Shown here one piece after another: positions 33,001-45,180 of a stretch of 64,000 nucleotides of DNA. The notes beneath the pieces were generated by a model. It made no database searches and was not told where the DNA came from. It was given only the letters and a program-made list of their open reading frames with translations. This DNA is from Epiperipatus broadwayi (Eukaryota; Onychophora; Udeonychophora; Euonychophora; Peripatidae). The translations under genes and the position numbers were made by a program. Numbering within the stretch: position 1 is the first letter of the stretch; every line of letters starts with the position of its first letter. The DNA is taken from NCBI GenBank assembly GCA_028023455.1, contig JAQFVV010000020.1, positions 11,634,385 through 11,698,384 of the forward strand. The letters are read 5' to 3'.

Positions 33001-35199
33001 TGAAGACAACATGGCCCAATCATTGATCGTCATTTTTGTAATGGACTATTGATTATAATATGGATGATAATTAAAAACTTTACTATGTCTCAGAATTGAG
33101 ACATCATTGATACTAATATAGATCTAGCCTAAATGTGGAATTTCACTTTATAACAACCCTAAAGTCAATTTGGCATTTTGTAATAATGGCCGCTTGTACA
33201 TGATCATTATTGGCTAGCATTGGGTAGCTATTTTATCACAATAATAATGGATTTTCTATCTCACTACCTCTGTACATTTGATCAATCAATATTTGTCATA
33301 AAGAAATACCCTCAAGATTTATATTATTTATCACAGAGCAAAACATTCTTTAACAAATAGTAACTCTGTTACAACTTGCGTAAAATTATCTAGCTCAGTT
33401 ATTGCCTGCACAAGGCAATAACAATATTTCACATACATAACTATTTTGATTGTCTGCTACACTACCATAAAATACTAATAATAAGCACTACCAAAATATA
33501 ATTTATCCAGATAGTATTTAAAACGAAATACAGCAAACTATATCATTGCTCCAGACATCAACAAATCTATTCACAATTCCAAAGTAAACTGCAATAAGCA
33601 GTGAAATCACATATCATTGCCCTAAACAATGATGTATTCTTGAGATATCTATTTAATTGATAATTGAATGAAACTCAATTCAAATCAATACTAACTAAAT
33701 TCCAACATACTTTATGAATTTAATATTATACATAGTAATTCAAATTTATTTTAATATTTAATGACATTCTATTTTATTTAAGTAAACTAGTTTCTAAATA
33801 ACTATAATTACATTTTGAAAACATTTTATAAACCTACCCACTATTTATAATGCTTAAATAAAATAACTTTTACTCAGTTTTATATCTATTTTGATAAAAC
33901 ATTAAATATAATATAAACGTTTCATTTGTACCCAACAGTAGATCGATATGCAATTATTGCTAAAATGAAACACTCTAGAAGAATTTATTATCAACGAATT
34001 TCATTAATTTCACCTTTTACAGTACCCAATAACATTATATAAAATATACCCTAGATTTCCACTGGACATTTACTGACTTAAAATCACTGGGATTATTCAT
34101 CTACCTAAATCTTCAATCAATCGATTACAAAATGGACTTTGTAACAATTAAGCTATATATATGATGATAATCAGCAGTTATCCAAACCAAAGATAATATT
34201 CAGCTATGCTAGTTAATGAAATTTATGATTTCCACTTCAAAGAAATTGAAAAAGTAGTTAAGATAAATCATTCTGACTAATGACAGAATACATTCTATTA
34301 AGATTTTTATAACTGGACAAGATAAGCAAATAAATAATCAACTCTGAGCTAATAAAATTATTTCTATTAGTAATATTGATCTAAATAAGTAAATAAATAT
34401 TTAAGTGCAGTAATAAATGTAAAATTTATATGTAATTGTATTTAAAAAAAGATGTATAAAATATATGTATATCTAATTTTAATTCACTTACCAAGGTGGG
34501 GTTGATTTTGGGTCAAATTTTAATCACCAACATTATTTTGTGCATTCAAAAGAAATAAAATTAAACAGATTTGTCAGATTTTAAATCAACTCTAAATTTA
34601 TTGGTTTATAATAAAAATTGATAACAGTAATAATAAAATATAACAGAACATCAGTCTATGTTTGGTCATAGACTAAAATCAATAAAAATAATAAAATCTA
34701 TATGCATGAAAACCCCCCAAAATGTGCTACAAGACAATAATACAATCTATAAAAATGGAAGGAGAGATTTTAAATATCTTCCTAATATTTTTAAATAGTA
34801 GATGCAATGGTAATAAAAAAAAAAGTGATCAAATAAAAATTGATTTCTTTTCCTCCATTAGTGTAATCCCTAAATAATTAAACAAACATAAAAAAAAAGT
34901 TATATTTAAACCCTTTTCTATCTGATATTCCCAAGTTAAATTTTGAACATATAAAAATTAAATATTTGAAAACATCAGGTCATATTAACTTAAATCATCA
35001 AATAGGGCCTTAAATAATAAGAACTAAATGGATCTCTCTGATCCTTTTATAGCGTGAATTCTATCATACCCACATATACTATTTACCTATGTTTTTACGG
35101 TAAAATTAAATACTCCCTTTCCTTTAACAAAAAATATATATACATAGATGAATAGAAAAAATATATATACATAGATGAATAGAAATCATACCAAAGAAG
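33001..35199. other. AT-rich sequence, nothing recognised
   Basis: No coding pattern, terminal repeat or known family can be made out. A 25 bp block (AAAAAATATATATACATAGA) is duplicated near 35,130-35,180. Confidence 0.4.
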
Positions 35200-36400
35200 T
35201 GAAAGTCTATCCATTTTCACTCATTATCCACTCATCCAATGTAGCTTCTGGTTCTTTATTTCCAATTCTAAGGTGTAGAGATGATTTTCCTTTGAATAGT
35301 AAAGATAAGTATGTGTGGTAACTAATGCAGATTCAAATTCAATTCCTTTCACATTTAATTTCCAATGTTTTCTTTTAAATATATAAATATCCAGTTTTCA
35401 AAAACAACAGATGCAAAATTACACATCACTGGCTTTAATTTTCCTTTTTCATTGACAATAATGTGCAAAGGTAATTACTTTAATGACACAATCCATTTAT
35501 AATTAAGTGAAGAATCAATGCTAGTCCCCCCCCCCTTTTGACTTATGAAAGAAGTTTAAATTGCTTATTATCACACATAAGTTGTGTTGATCAATCTTGT
35601 AGATGTCCTTGATCTGAAATATGATATCCATAAAAAAATAATGGGGTTTATATCCATCACAAATAAATGAATGCAATTCTGGATTTTTAAACATAGAATA
35701 TCTTTATATAGCTGCAATACAATGCATATTGATGAGTTTTTCTTCCTCCCACATTTTTGTCATTTCCCCTAGAATTTCATTGACTAGCTGCCCTATTGAA
35801 TGGGCAGATAATTAAAAATTTTTATTATTCCATAGTTTTATCAATTAGCCACATAAACAATAAAATTTAATAAATTTTTAAAGATAGAGAAAAACATATC
35901 TGTTTTATGCAATGACAAAATGATAAGAACACACATTATAGCCTCTCTGTTCTATTTATAAGATACTCTTGATGACATTATTGTCATAATAACTTGGAAA
36001 TCACTCAAATTTAATTTGATGATGAACAATCTGTTCAAGAAAATTTTGCCTCCAAAGTGAAATGGAGATTTAAAAAAAAATTGGATACTGTGAAAATGAA
36101 ATGCAAGTTTGATATGATTTTTCTTTTTTAAATCAAAATAAAGAATTCATATAATAATTTTCCCCAAATTAATTTACAAACAAATATATGTAAAACATAA
36201 AACATTTAATTGTGTAATAGGTGTTGCTATGGTGATTGTAATAACAGAAATTGAAATGTGGAATACTTAATAATAATATTGATTTTATTCAAATAATCTT
36301 TTATGATACACTTAACTATTTTCAAAATTTATTTATTTATTTACCTGATCATATTTTTTTCTGAGATCGATCACAACAGATTTAAGATTTTGAAGCTAGA
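35200..36400 (-). other. Coding-like patches on the minus strand, unidentified
   Basis: Three minus-strand patches read better than background. At about 36,345-36,395, LQNLKSVVIDLRKKYDQ is bordered by an acceptor-like AATTCTAG and a donor-like CAG/GTAAAT. At about 35,540-35,810, GQLVNEILGEMTKMWEEEK and, after one stop, RYSMFKNPELHSFICDGYKP follow an acceptor-like CCCATTCAATAG. At about 35,225-35,350, FESALVTTHTYLYYSKENHL precedes a stop. The patches differ in frame and contain stops. They could be exons of a decayed gene, an old transposon gene, or chance. I do not recognise the protein. Confidence 0.25.
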
Positions 36401-37830
36401 ATTAGCAGTAAACAATATTATTTTAAAGCATTAGGTTGCCATGGTTATCAAGTTAACTTTGTATTTCAAGATCTCTATTATCCATGGATCAGTGACAAGA
36501 AAACTAAACAAGATCAACAAACTTCTTTATTTTTTTTAATACTTTGACCAACAGTTAATATGAATATTTACAATATATATATATATATTAATGACAAATA
36601 CAGTGCCATTATATTTTGATTGTGGAATAATTTTAATAAACATGTCATATTCTCAAAATATAATAGAATACATAGTTGATATTATTTTTAACAAGATTTT
36701 TTTCCATATAGAATCATAAGAAAGTATTAGAAAAATAATAATGTAAAATAATTGAATGGTTAGTTGCTCTGGAGGTCATATAACATTTGAAATGCTACAA
36801 TGAGTTTCAATCAAGACATTTGCTCTTCAGTCTGTCATCTTATCACTGCATTAAACTGTGAAGGAAAAATATACTTACAATACTTTTATAATTACTATAA
36901 TAAATTTTTTTTCATGTAATTAATTTGACAAATTTGATATTTTTTTGTATATTTCAATATGAACTAAAAAGGCAACTGTTGTCCAAATTTTCATTTATGA
37001 AGCAATTACTTAATAAAAAAAGTCATAATTAATTTTAGGCACAACAATCAATTAAAATCTGAAAAGCAAATACAGACTAATAGACTTATCTTATTAAAAG
37101 ATTAACAGAAAAGAATATGCATGTAACAATAATATTAGAAGCCCAGAAAAAATAAAATAGATACACGTTTTTTGGGGAGTAATTAATAAAACTAGAACCA
37201 ATCTTTCATAATGGTTGGAAAATATCTACCAAAGAATTAAAAAAAATTATGATATCATTACAAATCTTGGATAAGTTTGAGAAATATTGTGCAATATTTT
37301 GATGAATAAGATTACATGTTTAATTGTCAAGAGAAAACAGAGAGGATTTAATTCTGTTTTCTAAAGTTTATAAATAGTTATAACAAGAGATTTAAATTCT
37401 TTATTTCATAAAAAGTAAAATAATGTATTTAATCATAAAAAAATATTTAAAGTAAAGATAACATTGATTGCTAGAAATTGTTGTTAAAAATATATATTTA
37501 TTTTTACTTTCGAAGATAATAATATATTTTGAATAAAGGAAACTTTTGTTTTAGCAAGAATTGTTAATTTTTTAAATTTTAAACTTATTTTTTTCAAAGT
37601 TTATTTATTCTAATTTAATTTTTTCTTTATTTTATACAGTTATTAAAGATTAGATATATATGTGATTTTATAAAAAGCTATCAGTATGTAATAAAAATGC
37701 ATTTAATCAATTTAGTTTTTAACATAAAAAATCAAATGATTAATAATGATATATATAAATAAATATTATCTAAGGCTAAATTTTTTATTCAGAATTCAAC
37801 ATTGTATATATGTACTACCATCATTCATCA
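36401..37830. other. AT-rich sequence, nothing recognised
   Basis: Uniformly AT-rich, with poly(A) and poly(T) runs and no identifiable feature. Confidence 0.45.
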
Positions 37831-38115
37831 GTTTTAATCATTATTCATCCACAGAAGAATGAAAGTCTCTCTCATTTTAATGCAGATTCTCTGATCCCTA
37901 CACAATCTTCTCCACATCATACCAGCACATTTCCTTATTTCATCCATCTCTCACATTGTCTCTTTCTAGGTTGTTTTTAGTCTCTACTGTCCATCTATTA
38001 TCATCTCTTTTTGCAATATGCTTCATTTCAGTCTTTTAATTTTTCAATGATGTTAGTAATAATTATTTGTTTTCTCATCCATATATTTCATTTTTGATCA
38101 CACTTTTTTTATCCT
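37831..38115 (-). pseudogene. RTE-type LINE C-terminal fragment, second copy
   Basis: The minus strand matches the fragment at 1387-1935 over the last 80-90 codons: RWMDEIRKCAGMMWRR-like residues (DEIRKCAGMMWRRL is readable), then RETFILLWMNND. The MCLKMKI...VLTYGS block and the terminal EEYNM are lost. Stops and an internal deletion are present. It is followed directly on the plus strand by a scrap of family B. Confidence 0.6.
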
Positions 38116-38132
38116 TAATATACATGTCTCCA

Positions 38133-38190
38133 TGTACATGAGTGCTGGTTCAGCATGAAATGCCTCTTGGGGGTCATTTATCTTTTATTG
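38133..38190 (+). repeat. Family B scrap
   Basis: About 58 bp with GAGTGCTGGTTCAGCATGAA and GGTCATTTATCTTTT, matching the middle of family B units. Confidence 0.6.
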
Positions 38191-39628
38191 TATCTTTATT
38201 TATATGAATTTAAAAAGAATGGGGAAGTATGGAGGTTGTTTAATCTATAAATATATTACACATGGGAAAAAGAAAGGTGAATAACTCCATGTGTGTGTAT
38301 GTGTAAAATTAAAAAATCTGATATATTAATCTTTAACTGAAGTTTAAAGTTTATATTTGTGCTAGAGATAATCTCTAGTTAAGATAATGATTAGTAATAA
38401 TCATTATTATATTTATCTGAGGTGGATGGTGGCAAAGTTGTGAGTGGAGTGAGTTTGACAATGGTAAATAAAAATATAACAATAGGTAAGAAATCTACTA
38501 TAATTTTTACATTGAAATAGAAATACATTTTTTACTATAAAGTTTAGTTTTTCTACTGAATTATATCTTATAAAATAAAAATATTTTTTGTTTAGTTTTT
38601 TATTACATAATTGTTTAGTTTTCTAACTTTTTTTAAAAAATTACTATTGTAAGAGATGTCAAAACATAGAAAAATTTGAATTTATATTGCAGAATATAAA
38701 CTGTATTAATTTTGTTTCTATTTATAATGTGTTCACCATTTTTATTAATATTTTAACAGCATTTCTTTCTTATATAATTTTAAATGTTTAAAGTTGCCAT
38801 TGTATGTATGTAATTGTTCTTTCTGTCAGTTTACTTTTTAATATATATATATATTGTAGTGAAATAAATATTAAAGTAAAAATGGGGAGATGGGAAAACA
38901 TCATTATCACCACTGAATAAATAATTATCAATGAATTAACATTGTCAATGAATATTCATCAACAAATATAAAAGGATCACAAGAGAATCAGCATAGAATA
39001 AAATATATAACTGTAACAATTATAAGTTACATCACCAGTATTAAACATGAATAAACAACAGTCATTCTTTATTACTGGATATAAAAGACTTTTATATCAA
39101 AATAAAGGTTAATTTTCTACCCATTGCCACACTCAAGGCATAATATAAAACAATCATTTACACACACTTAAGTACTAAAGTATCTATCATAATAAAAATA
39201 ATGTTGGGATTCTGATAAATGTTGATCATCGTCAATGTTCATGTCACTTCGTATTTTCCTATGCTATGATGATTAATTAAAGCAGTTCTTATTTCAATAT
39301 TTTAATAATTTGAATATTTTCATGCCTGTTATTGATTATATATATAAATTCATTAGATATGCATATTCTCAAATTCAACATCTCCATAAATAAATAATAG
39401 ATAAATTCATAGATTTAAATTATTTAAGTTGGATTACCATTTTATTACAAGATTTTACAAAGTTATAGAAAACATCCAACACTTACTCATTAAACACATA
39501 TAAAATAAACATTGTTAAATTTAGATCCTTTGCATTATCCAACAGTCTTAATTTTGTACCCAATCTTGATTTATATTCATTTATTTTATTAAAAATCTAA
39601 AACATTCAAAGTAAAATTATCTATATAT
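38191..39628. other. AT-rich sequence, nothing recognised
   Basis: No features identified on either strand. Confidence 0.45.
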
Positions 39629-39783
39629 TTAAACTCTTATATAATATATAGGGTGTATGAGCACAGACTTTCATACAACCCACCACTCTCCAATCTATCT
39701 CATAACACCGATACACTTGAACACATATATGCATATATAGACACAGGTATATAATAAGCTCGTGTTTCAGTTAAACTCTTATA
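39629..39783. mobile_element. Short inverted/forward family B insertion with 13 bp target duplication
   Basis: A perfect 13 bp direct repeat, TTAAACTCTTATA, lies at 39,629-39,641 and 39,771-39,783. Inside, 39,642-39,732 is the tRNA-like part of family B in inverted orientation. 39,733-39,770 is the adjoining end of the unit (TATAGACACAGGTATATAAT) in forward orientation. The two pieces are neighbours in the 15.3 kb copy, so this is a simple inversion at the breakpoint, as twin priming would produce. Confidence 0.75.
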
Positions 39784-40017
39784 ATAAATTATTTACTTGA
39801 GTAATAAATAATTTATTGATTTCAACTGTGCCGATCATAAATAAAAGTACGTTAAATTTTTAGTATTATTAATATAAAACTAAAATCTTATTTAAGCCTT
39901 AAATTTTCAAAATAATTCAATTATTATTATAAAATACACATTACTTATAAGAGAACTTTGTGAAATAACAATAAATGATGCACTTATAATGCTTCTGTAT
40001 TAAAAGTTATTTAATAT
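39784..40017. other. Short AT-rich spacer
   Basis: No identifiable feature between the two family B copies. Confidence 0.5.
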
Positions 40018-40455
40018 ATAGGGTATATGAGCACATACTTTCACACGACCCACCACTCTCCACACTATCTCATAACACTGATACACTTGAACACACATAT
40101 GTTGAAAAGATAAATAATCACCAATATACATATTTCATGCTAAACCAGCAACTACCAGTTCGTCCAGATTACCATCTATACATATATATGCTATAAGTGC
40201 TCAGCTATATATTAAGATAGCCAAACCTCATACTTTAATGGACAGGCTTCAATCTACTCCACACTCCAACTCTTCAACTGTCTATCCAATTGAAAATCTG
40301 ATGATGAAATGCTCAAAGGCCACCCTGAGGCCGAGATTCTTGTCACACCCATGTTGACCTAAGGTCAATCTGACCCCTCATGTACAAGACATAATCCATT
40401 TAATACATATACAAGGGATGGGCAGACATCTCTACTAGGTAATAACTGAAACACA
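40018..40455 (-). repeat. Family B, best-preserved full unit
   Basis: Runs from GGGTATATGAGCACATAC to ACTGAAACACACAGGCTT. It shows all blocks in order: tRNA-like part (complement), GATAAATAATCACCAATATA, ATTTCATGCTAAACCAGCAA, TTAAGATAGCCAAACCTCAT, GGACAGGCTTCAATCTACTC, GAAAATCTGATGATGAAATG and CATGTTGACCTAAGGTCAAT. The oppositely oriented copy at 50,346-50,821 matches it almost throughout. Confidence 0.8.
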
Positions 40456-40529
40456 CAGGCTTTTCAACAGTTTATATTAAAGTTTTTTTTTTTATACACA
40501 ATTTACTGGTTGTAACTTATGCACAAATT

Positions 40530-41473
40530 GAAATTTGTGTCTAGTTTTTAATCAAATTAGCTTAAGAAGAGTGCAGAGACCAACAAGACTTAATGGCTTG
40601 TCACTGCATTCACTTCATGTTCTTTGTCTACAGAAATCAAATAACCTCATTACAAGACTTAATGGGATTTTTCCTGATGACTTACCTTTTCTATCTATTC
40701 ATCCTATACTCCACCTCCAATTAATGATGGTTGGCTGACACAAGTCTTAATTGACATTGCAAAAATTCTCACACCTTTAACTCAAATAAAACCAACGAAA
40801 CTTCATTATTGGGATGCCTATCTTCTTTTTTTTTCAACAATTATCCCAGATCATAACATTCTCACCTGTACAAACTTTGCCATTATAAAGAAATATAAAA
40901 GATGTAATCTAGAGCCAAAATATTTGGACTTTCTTCTAAAGCTAAATCTCAATGCCCTTCCAACAAGCCACTTTCTTGTGATGTATAGAGGTTTTTCATC
41001 TTTGGACCCTGTTTGCTCACTCTGCCATAGAGAGGATGATACCATATTTCACATTTTCAACGATTGTTCCTCTCTTCAGGGCTGCAGAATATTGATTAAT
41101 AAAATTTATACACCAAAACATCCAATTATCAACACACTCATAGAAGGTTTTGCTTATGGGGATTTTGCAATTATAAGAAGTGCAACTTTCATCACTTTCT
41201 GTCTATGGTTTGTCAGATGCTTCCTAATCTTCAAGTCTGTTATACCTGATCCAACATTAATTTTTTTACAAAAATTAAAAGATATAAAAAAAAAGAGATT
41301 TGAAGTTAGCTCCTCACCTAATAGTAAATTTCACATGGAATCTTATTAATATTGGACATTAAGTAATTTAATGGTTTATAAATGTATTGCCAAATTTAAT
41401 GTTATTTTATAATTTTTTCTTTATTGTAAACATAGTTGAATAAACCTGTTTTTGATAAAAAAAAAAAAAATTC
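40530..41473 (+). pseudogene. LINE ORF2 C-terminal fragment with poly(A) tail
   Basis: Plus-strand reading gives LLQKSNNLITRLNGIFPDDL-like residues (LCLQKSNNLITRLNGIFPDD is readable). A frameshift near 40,690 follows, then PPPINDGWLTQVLIDIAKIL and an unbroken frame to the stop at 41,347-41,349. The frame contains CSLCHREDDTIFHIFNDC, the C-x2-C-x8-H-x4-C motif found at the end of many LINE ORF2 proteins. After the stop come an ATAAA-type signal (GAATAAACC at about 41,441) and a run of A at 41,457-41,470. RT and endonuclease are absent: a 5'-truncated insertion. The clade differs from the RTE-type fragments. I found no target duplication. Confidence 0.75.
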
Positions 41474-42420
41474 AGATGAGGCTGTGTTCATAAATATAAA
41501 ATATTCTTTAATTATTTATTTCAGAGTTCTGATATATTTATCGCAGTTGGTGGCTGCAAATCCTTTATTCTTTTATTGTGTTAATTGTATTTATAATATT
41601 TAATATTGAGATTCCTTTAGAACATATTTCTTTATTCTCTTTGTCCAAATGATGTAGAGACTGAGCAATAATCCATGATATTTTATGCTTAAATCATTCT
41701 GAATATTTTTCATTTTAAGTTGGCTACTATATCCAAAAAAGATTTTGTTAGTTTCTAACCTGCCATTGAAAATAAAGTTCTATTAGACATTTCAGAATCT
41801 TGCAGACAATTAATCTATCAATTTTTAAAATGCATAGATTAAAAGATTCATTTCAGGTGCATTTTTGTAAAAAAAATATTTTCAACATCATTTGGCCACT
41901 GTGCATTTATACATTAACAACCTTTTATTAAGTGTTTTAATCATGTAATATTATTATCTTTTTTAGTAATTAAATTTAAAATTACTTTACACAATGTTAA
42001 ACATTATCTTATATAATATTCGAAAGAATTTCTAGTATATATATTTTTTCTTACTGGAAAAGAAGAATAGCCATCAGATAAAATATATATTGCGACCATT
42101 TATTTTGCCTAGAAAATAAATACAGATATAATCTAGTACGATTATAAATTTTTTTAATTGTAATTCTAAGAGATCGTCCGGTGTTATCTACATGCTCTAT
42201 TTTATGTATTTAAAGATATATGATTGTATTCTTTATTTATTTAAGAGTATGTCAACACCAAAGTTGCTACCTTACCAAAAACTAATTTTAAGAAGTTAAG
42301 GCTAACTTTTATAAATTTATCTATTGTTAAACTCCTATTAAAATAAATAAATGAGTTTTTTTTTCGTTTTATTACTATTCAAAGTTAGACAACTTTAATT
42401 TCAAATGTCTTAATTAACAG
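41474..42420. other. AT-rich sequence
   Basis: A block at about 41,940-42,010 (TATTATCTTTTTTAGTAATT and following) recurs at about 50,280-50,340 and marks another low-copy repeat. Nothing else is visible. Confidence 0.4.
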
Positions 42421-42520
42421 TTTTCTTTTTCCATATGTCAAATGCGTTGACCGGGAAGCGAACCCGGGCCAGTTTTGCTTGGAAGGCAGCTATGCTAAAC
42501 GCTAGGACACCAATGCTTGT
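42421..42520 (-). repeat. tRNA-derived SINE, copy 2 (Gly-like TCC loop)
   Basis: The minus strand from 42,516 reads GCATTGGTGTCCTAGCGTTT, an anticodon arm with loop CTTCCAA (TCC) and a T-arm CCGGG-TTCGCTT-CCCGG. The acceptor closes at 42,444 with one mismatch. The T-loop has C where tRNAs keep A58, and a tail TTTGACATATGG followed by A-rich sequence comes next. This is closest of the four to a real tRNA-Gly(TCC), but the tail and family membership argue for a SINE. Confidence 0.75.
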
Positions 42521-43640
42521 CTTAATTAACAATTTTTACTATACAAAATGTTTAAAATCACTTTCTCTATATTTATTTAAATTATATGTAAATCATTTCC
42601 TGTAAAATGTTCTAGATTCCTGTCAAATGTAATAACCCCCCTTCTGTTAAATACCCGCGCGTTAGTCTAAAAATGAGTGTAAAAGGGACAGTTTTGAAAG
42701 CATAACCATCACTTCTTCACCATCATTATAAATTGGTTATACTAATATTATTTTGCTTACTTAATTCTACAATCAAGTTAATTACAGTTTAATTGTTTTG
42801 GAGGACAAGACAATATGTGCTGCTAAAAGAAGAACTTGTCCGAGCAAACAATCTCTTCCAAGTTGTGTTATTTTATGTTAGTCTTTTTAAATTTCTGCAA
42901 ATGGAGGAATAGAAAGCAACTTTTCTGTGAAGTCAGGAGTATTGTTTGTAAACTTTTTCAATTCCATTCTGTCCTATTATAATATTATATTTTGAATTAG
43001 AAACTTATTGCATTATCGGGCCATGAACTATATTGATTTCACTTTATTAATCTATAGCCAAGGTGTTTATAGCTCATTAAAAACAGTTAAGGATTTATAT
43101 TTATTATACCTTGCTTGTTTTACATTGTATTCGAATATATACTCTACTTCATATTATCTTATTCTGGAGAATATTTATATTTGGATGTGTATATTAGTTT
43201 ATAATGCACTTGTCATATTAATACACCTGCTCTTATATATGTGTTTGCAACCTACTTAATTAATTCATTTATTTTGTGTATTTATAACTTACCTGTCATG
43301 ATTATAGTTTTCTTATATGAAATATAGAATCCCTTTTATTTGGATGCAAATTTAATGTACATTTTCATTGTACAAATGACCACTTAAATCTTTGCAAAGG
43401 TAACATGCTAATTAAGGGCTCCTTTTATTATAAAGTCAACATGATTTTTTTTTTTGTTTCAAAGAAAATCACCATCCTGTTCTGTTATTTTATTAAACAC
43501 AAATTTATTATTATGGAAAATCTCCAATCTCCTAGCGAGGATATATATTGATCATTTGAAATCATTCTTGAAATGTACTTTTAAATAAGAAGCAAGATAA
43601 ATGATCCTGAATATAATCAAACTTGCAATTGAAGAAAATC
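42521..43640. other. AT-rich sequence
   Basis: An 83-codon frame at 43,008-43,259 is Y, L and I rich without support. No other feature. Confidence 0.4.
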
Positions 43641-43735
43641 ATTTTTTTTTTTATATATGTCATCGCATCGGCCGGGACGCGAACCCACACCCGTCTGCAA
43701 CCAACTACTTGCTTGCAAGGCGGGTGCGATATTCG
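43641..43735 (-). repeat. tRNA-derived SINE, copy 3 (diverged, TGC loop)
   Basis: The minus strand retains CCTTGCAAGC (loop anticodon TGC), GTGGGTTCGCGTCCCGGCCG and the tail GATGACATATATAAAAAA. The 5' half is altered and an extra 17 or so bases lie between anticodon arm and T-arm. The T-loop, TTCGCGT, is identical to copy 4. Confidence 0.65.
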
Positions 43736-44873
43736 AAGAAAAGGGGAAGATCGCTGAAGATTTTTTTGACTTTTATATTTCACTGTTGTAACGTTAGAAA
43801 TGTTATGTACGTTTAATATTTGTCAATCGCTTTTTATTTTATTTTTTATTCAGATATGTCTAACAGATATAACCACGTATTTAAAGGTATATATAAATGT
43901 ATTCATGTTTATAGTATTTTGAGAGATCACAGTGGGATTTATTTATATTTTATAAACGTCTATAAGGGATAATCACTATTTTGATATATATTGTATATTT
44001 TGCTTTGGATTAGTGTATAATTTATATTATTATCATAAATTTAGAATTAACTACTTATTTACTTTTACACATACATTTATATTGGTCTGTTGATTATACT
44101 TTTGCTATATGCATTATAAATACGAGTAGATGTGGTTTAAGATTTGTAATGTAATTGTTATCCAAATGCCTTTCTTTTTATTATTGGTATTTCCACTCAT
44201 AGTCATGTATTTATTGTGGCAACTATATTGACGATTTCTCATTTTACTTAGTTATTATTTGTTAGGTTTTCCTTATATTGGTGGTAGATACTAAGGGAAC
44301 ACTTATAGATGTGCAGCAATGAGTCAGTATTACTCTGCCCACTTTAATGTAGACTTGTTTTCTCATCACTGTTAACCATAAATATTTAGGTATTCCAATT
44401 TGTGTATTATAAAAGGTATTTGGGTGATTATATTCCCTTACTCCTTATCATGTATTTTCAAATAACTGTGTGTTGAGTAAAGTATTGAGTTTGTATTCCT
44501 CTACTCCACCGATTTTATTTATCTAAGACTAATACAACATATTTCTTTATAATGTTTATATCATATCGGTTAGCTTATAAATTATATATTAAGAAATTGT
44601 ACTCTAATTTCAATGTAAATATATTTTGTTATATTACTAGCTACAATGTGTTAATTACCTTAGTTTTATCACTGATTATTAAATTCAAACTGTAGGAGGT
44701 TTTTCATTATTTATTTATTTGTGTAATTTAAATATATTATAGATATGGTTTATTATATGTGCATTATACCTTACTTATGTATTAATTGATGTAAAAGTTT
44801 TTTAAATTTATTTTTGTAAATAGTAGTAGTAAATAATTTAGTTTTTGTTAATTTTTTTTTATTAAGAAAAAAT
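43736..44873. other. AT-rich sequence
   Basis: No identifiable gene, repeat or RNA feature. Confidence 0.45.
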
Positions 44874-45180
44874 TTACAGTGTCAGGTAGCTACATTTGGT
44901 AATTACAATAGTTTCATATAGAAGTTCAAAGTTTTTCCAACCAATCTGTATGGCATTGTCATCATAATATTTAGTACAGTACTCTGAGATGTCGTCTCAT
45001 CATCACATATGATAATCTGTGCCCATGTGTCTACAAAGAGAAGCTCTGGCAGAAGGAGGCAATCTCTGTTTTTCATGCTTATTAGTATTGTTTTAAAAGT
45101 TCTCCAAGGATCACTATGTCCTTGTCTGAAGATATGTTGGCATAGTTTTGGTAATTTGTAACTAAAATAAAATCTATTTA
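44874..45180 (-). pseudogene. LINE-like open frame, 90 codons, unidentified clade
   Basis: The minus strand is open from about 45,182 to the TAA at 44,903. It reads KLPKLCQHIFRQGHSDPWRT, FKTILISMKNRDCLLLPELL and FVDTWAQIIICDDE, ending VGKTLNFYMKLL. The composition is protein-like and unlike the AT-rich background. Spacing and wording resemble the region between RT and the C-terminal zinc motif of LINE ORF2 proteins, so it may be a piece of the clade seen at 40.5-41.5 kb. No catalytic motif is present, and the family assignment is inference. Confidence 0.4.

Noticed and set aside
42444-42516. Functional tRNA-Gly (TCC) gene
   Set aside because: An acceptor mismatch, the C at the A58 position and the shared SINE tail make a gene unlikely, though it is the closest copy to a real tRNA.
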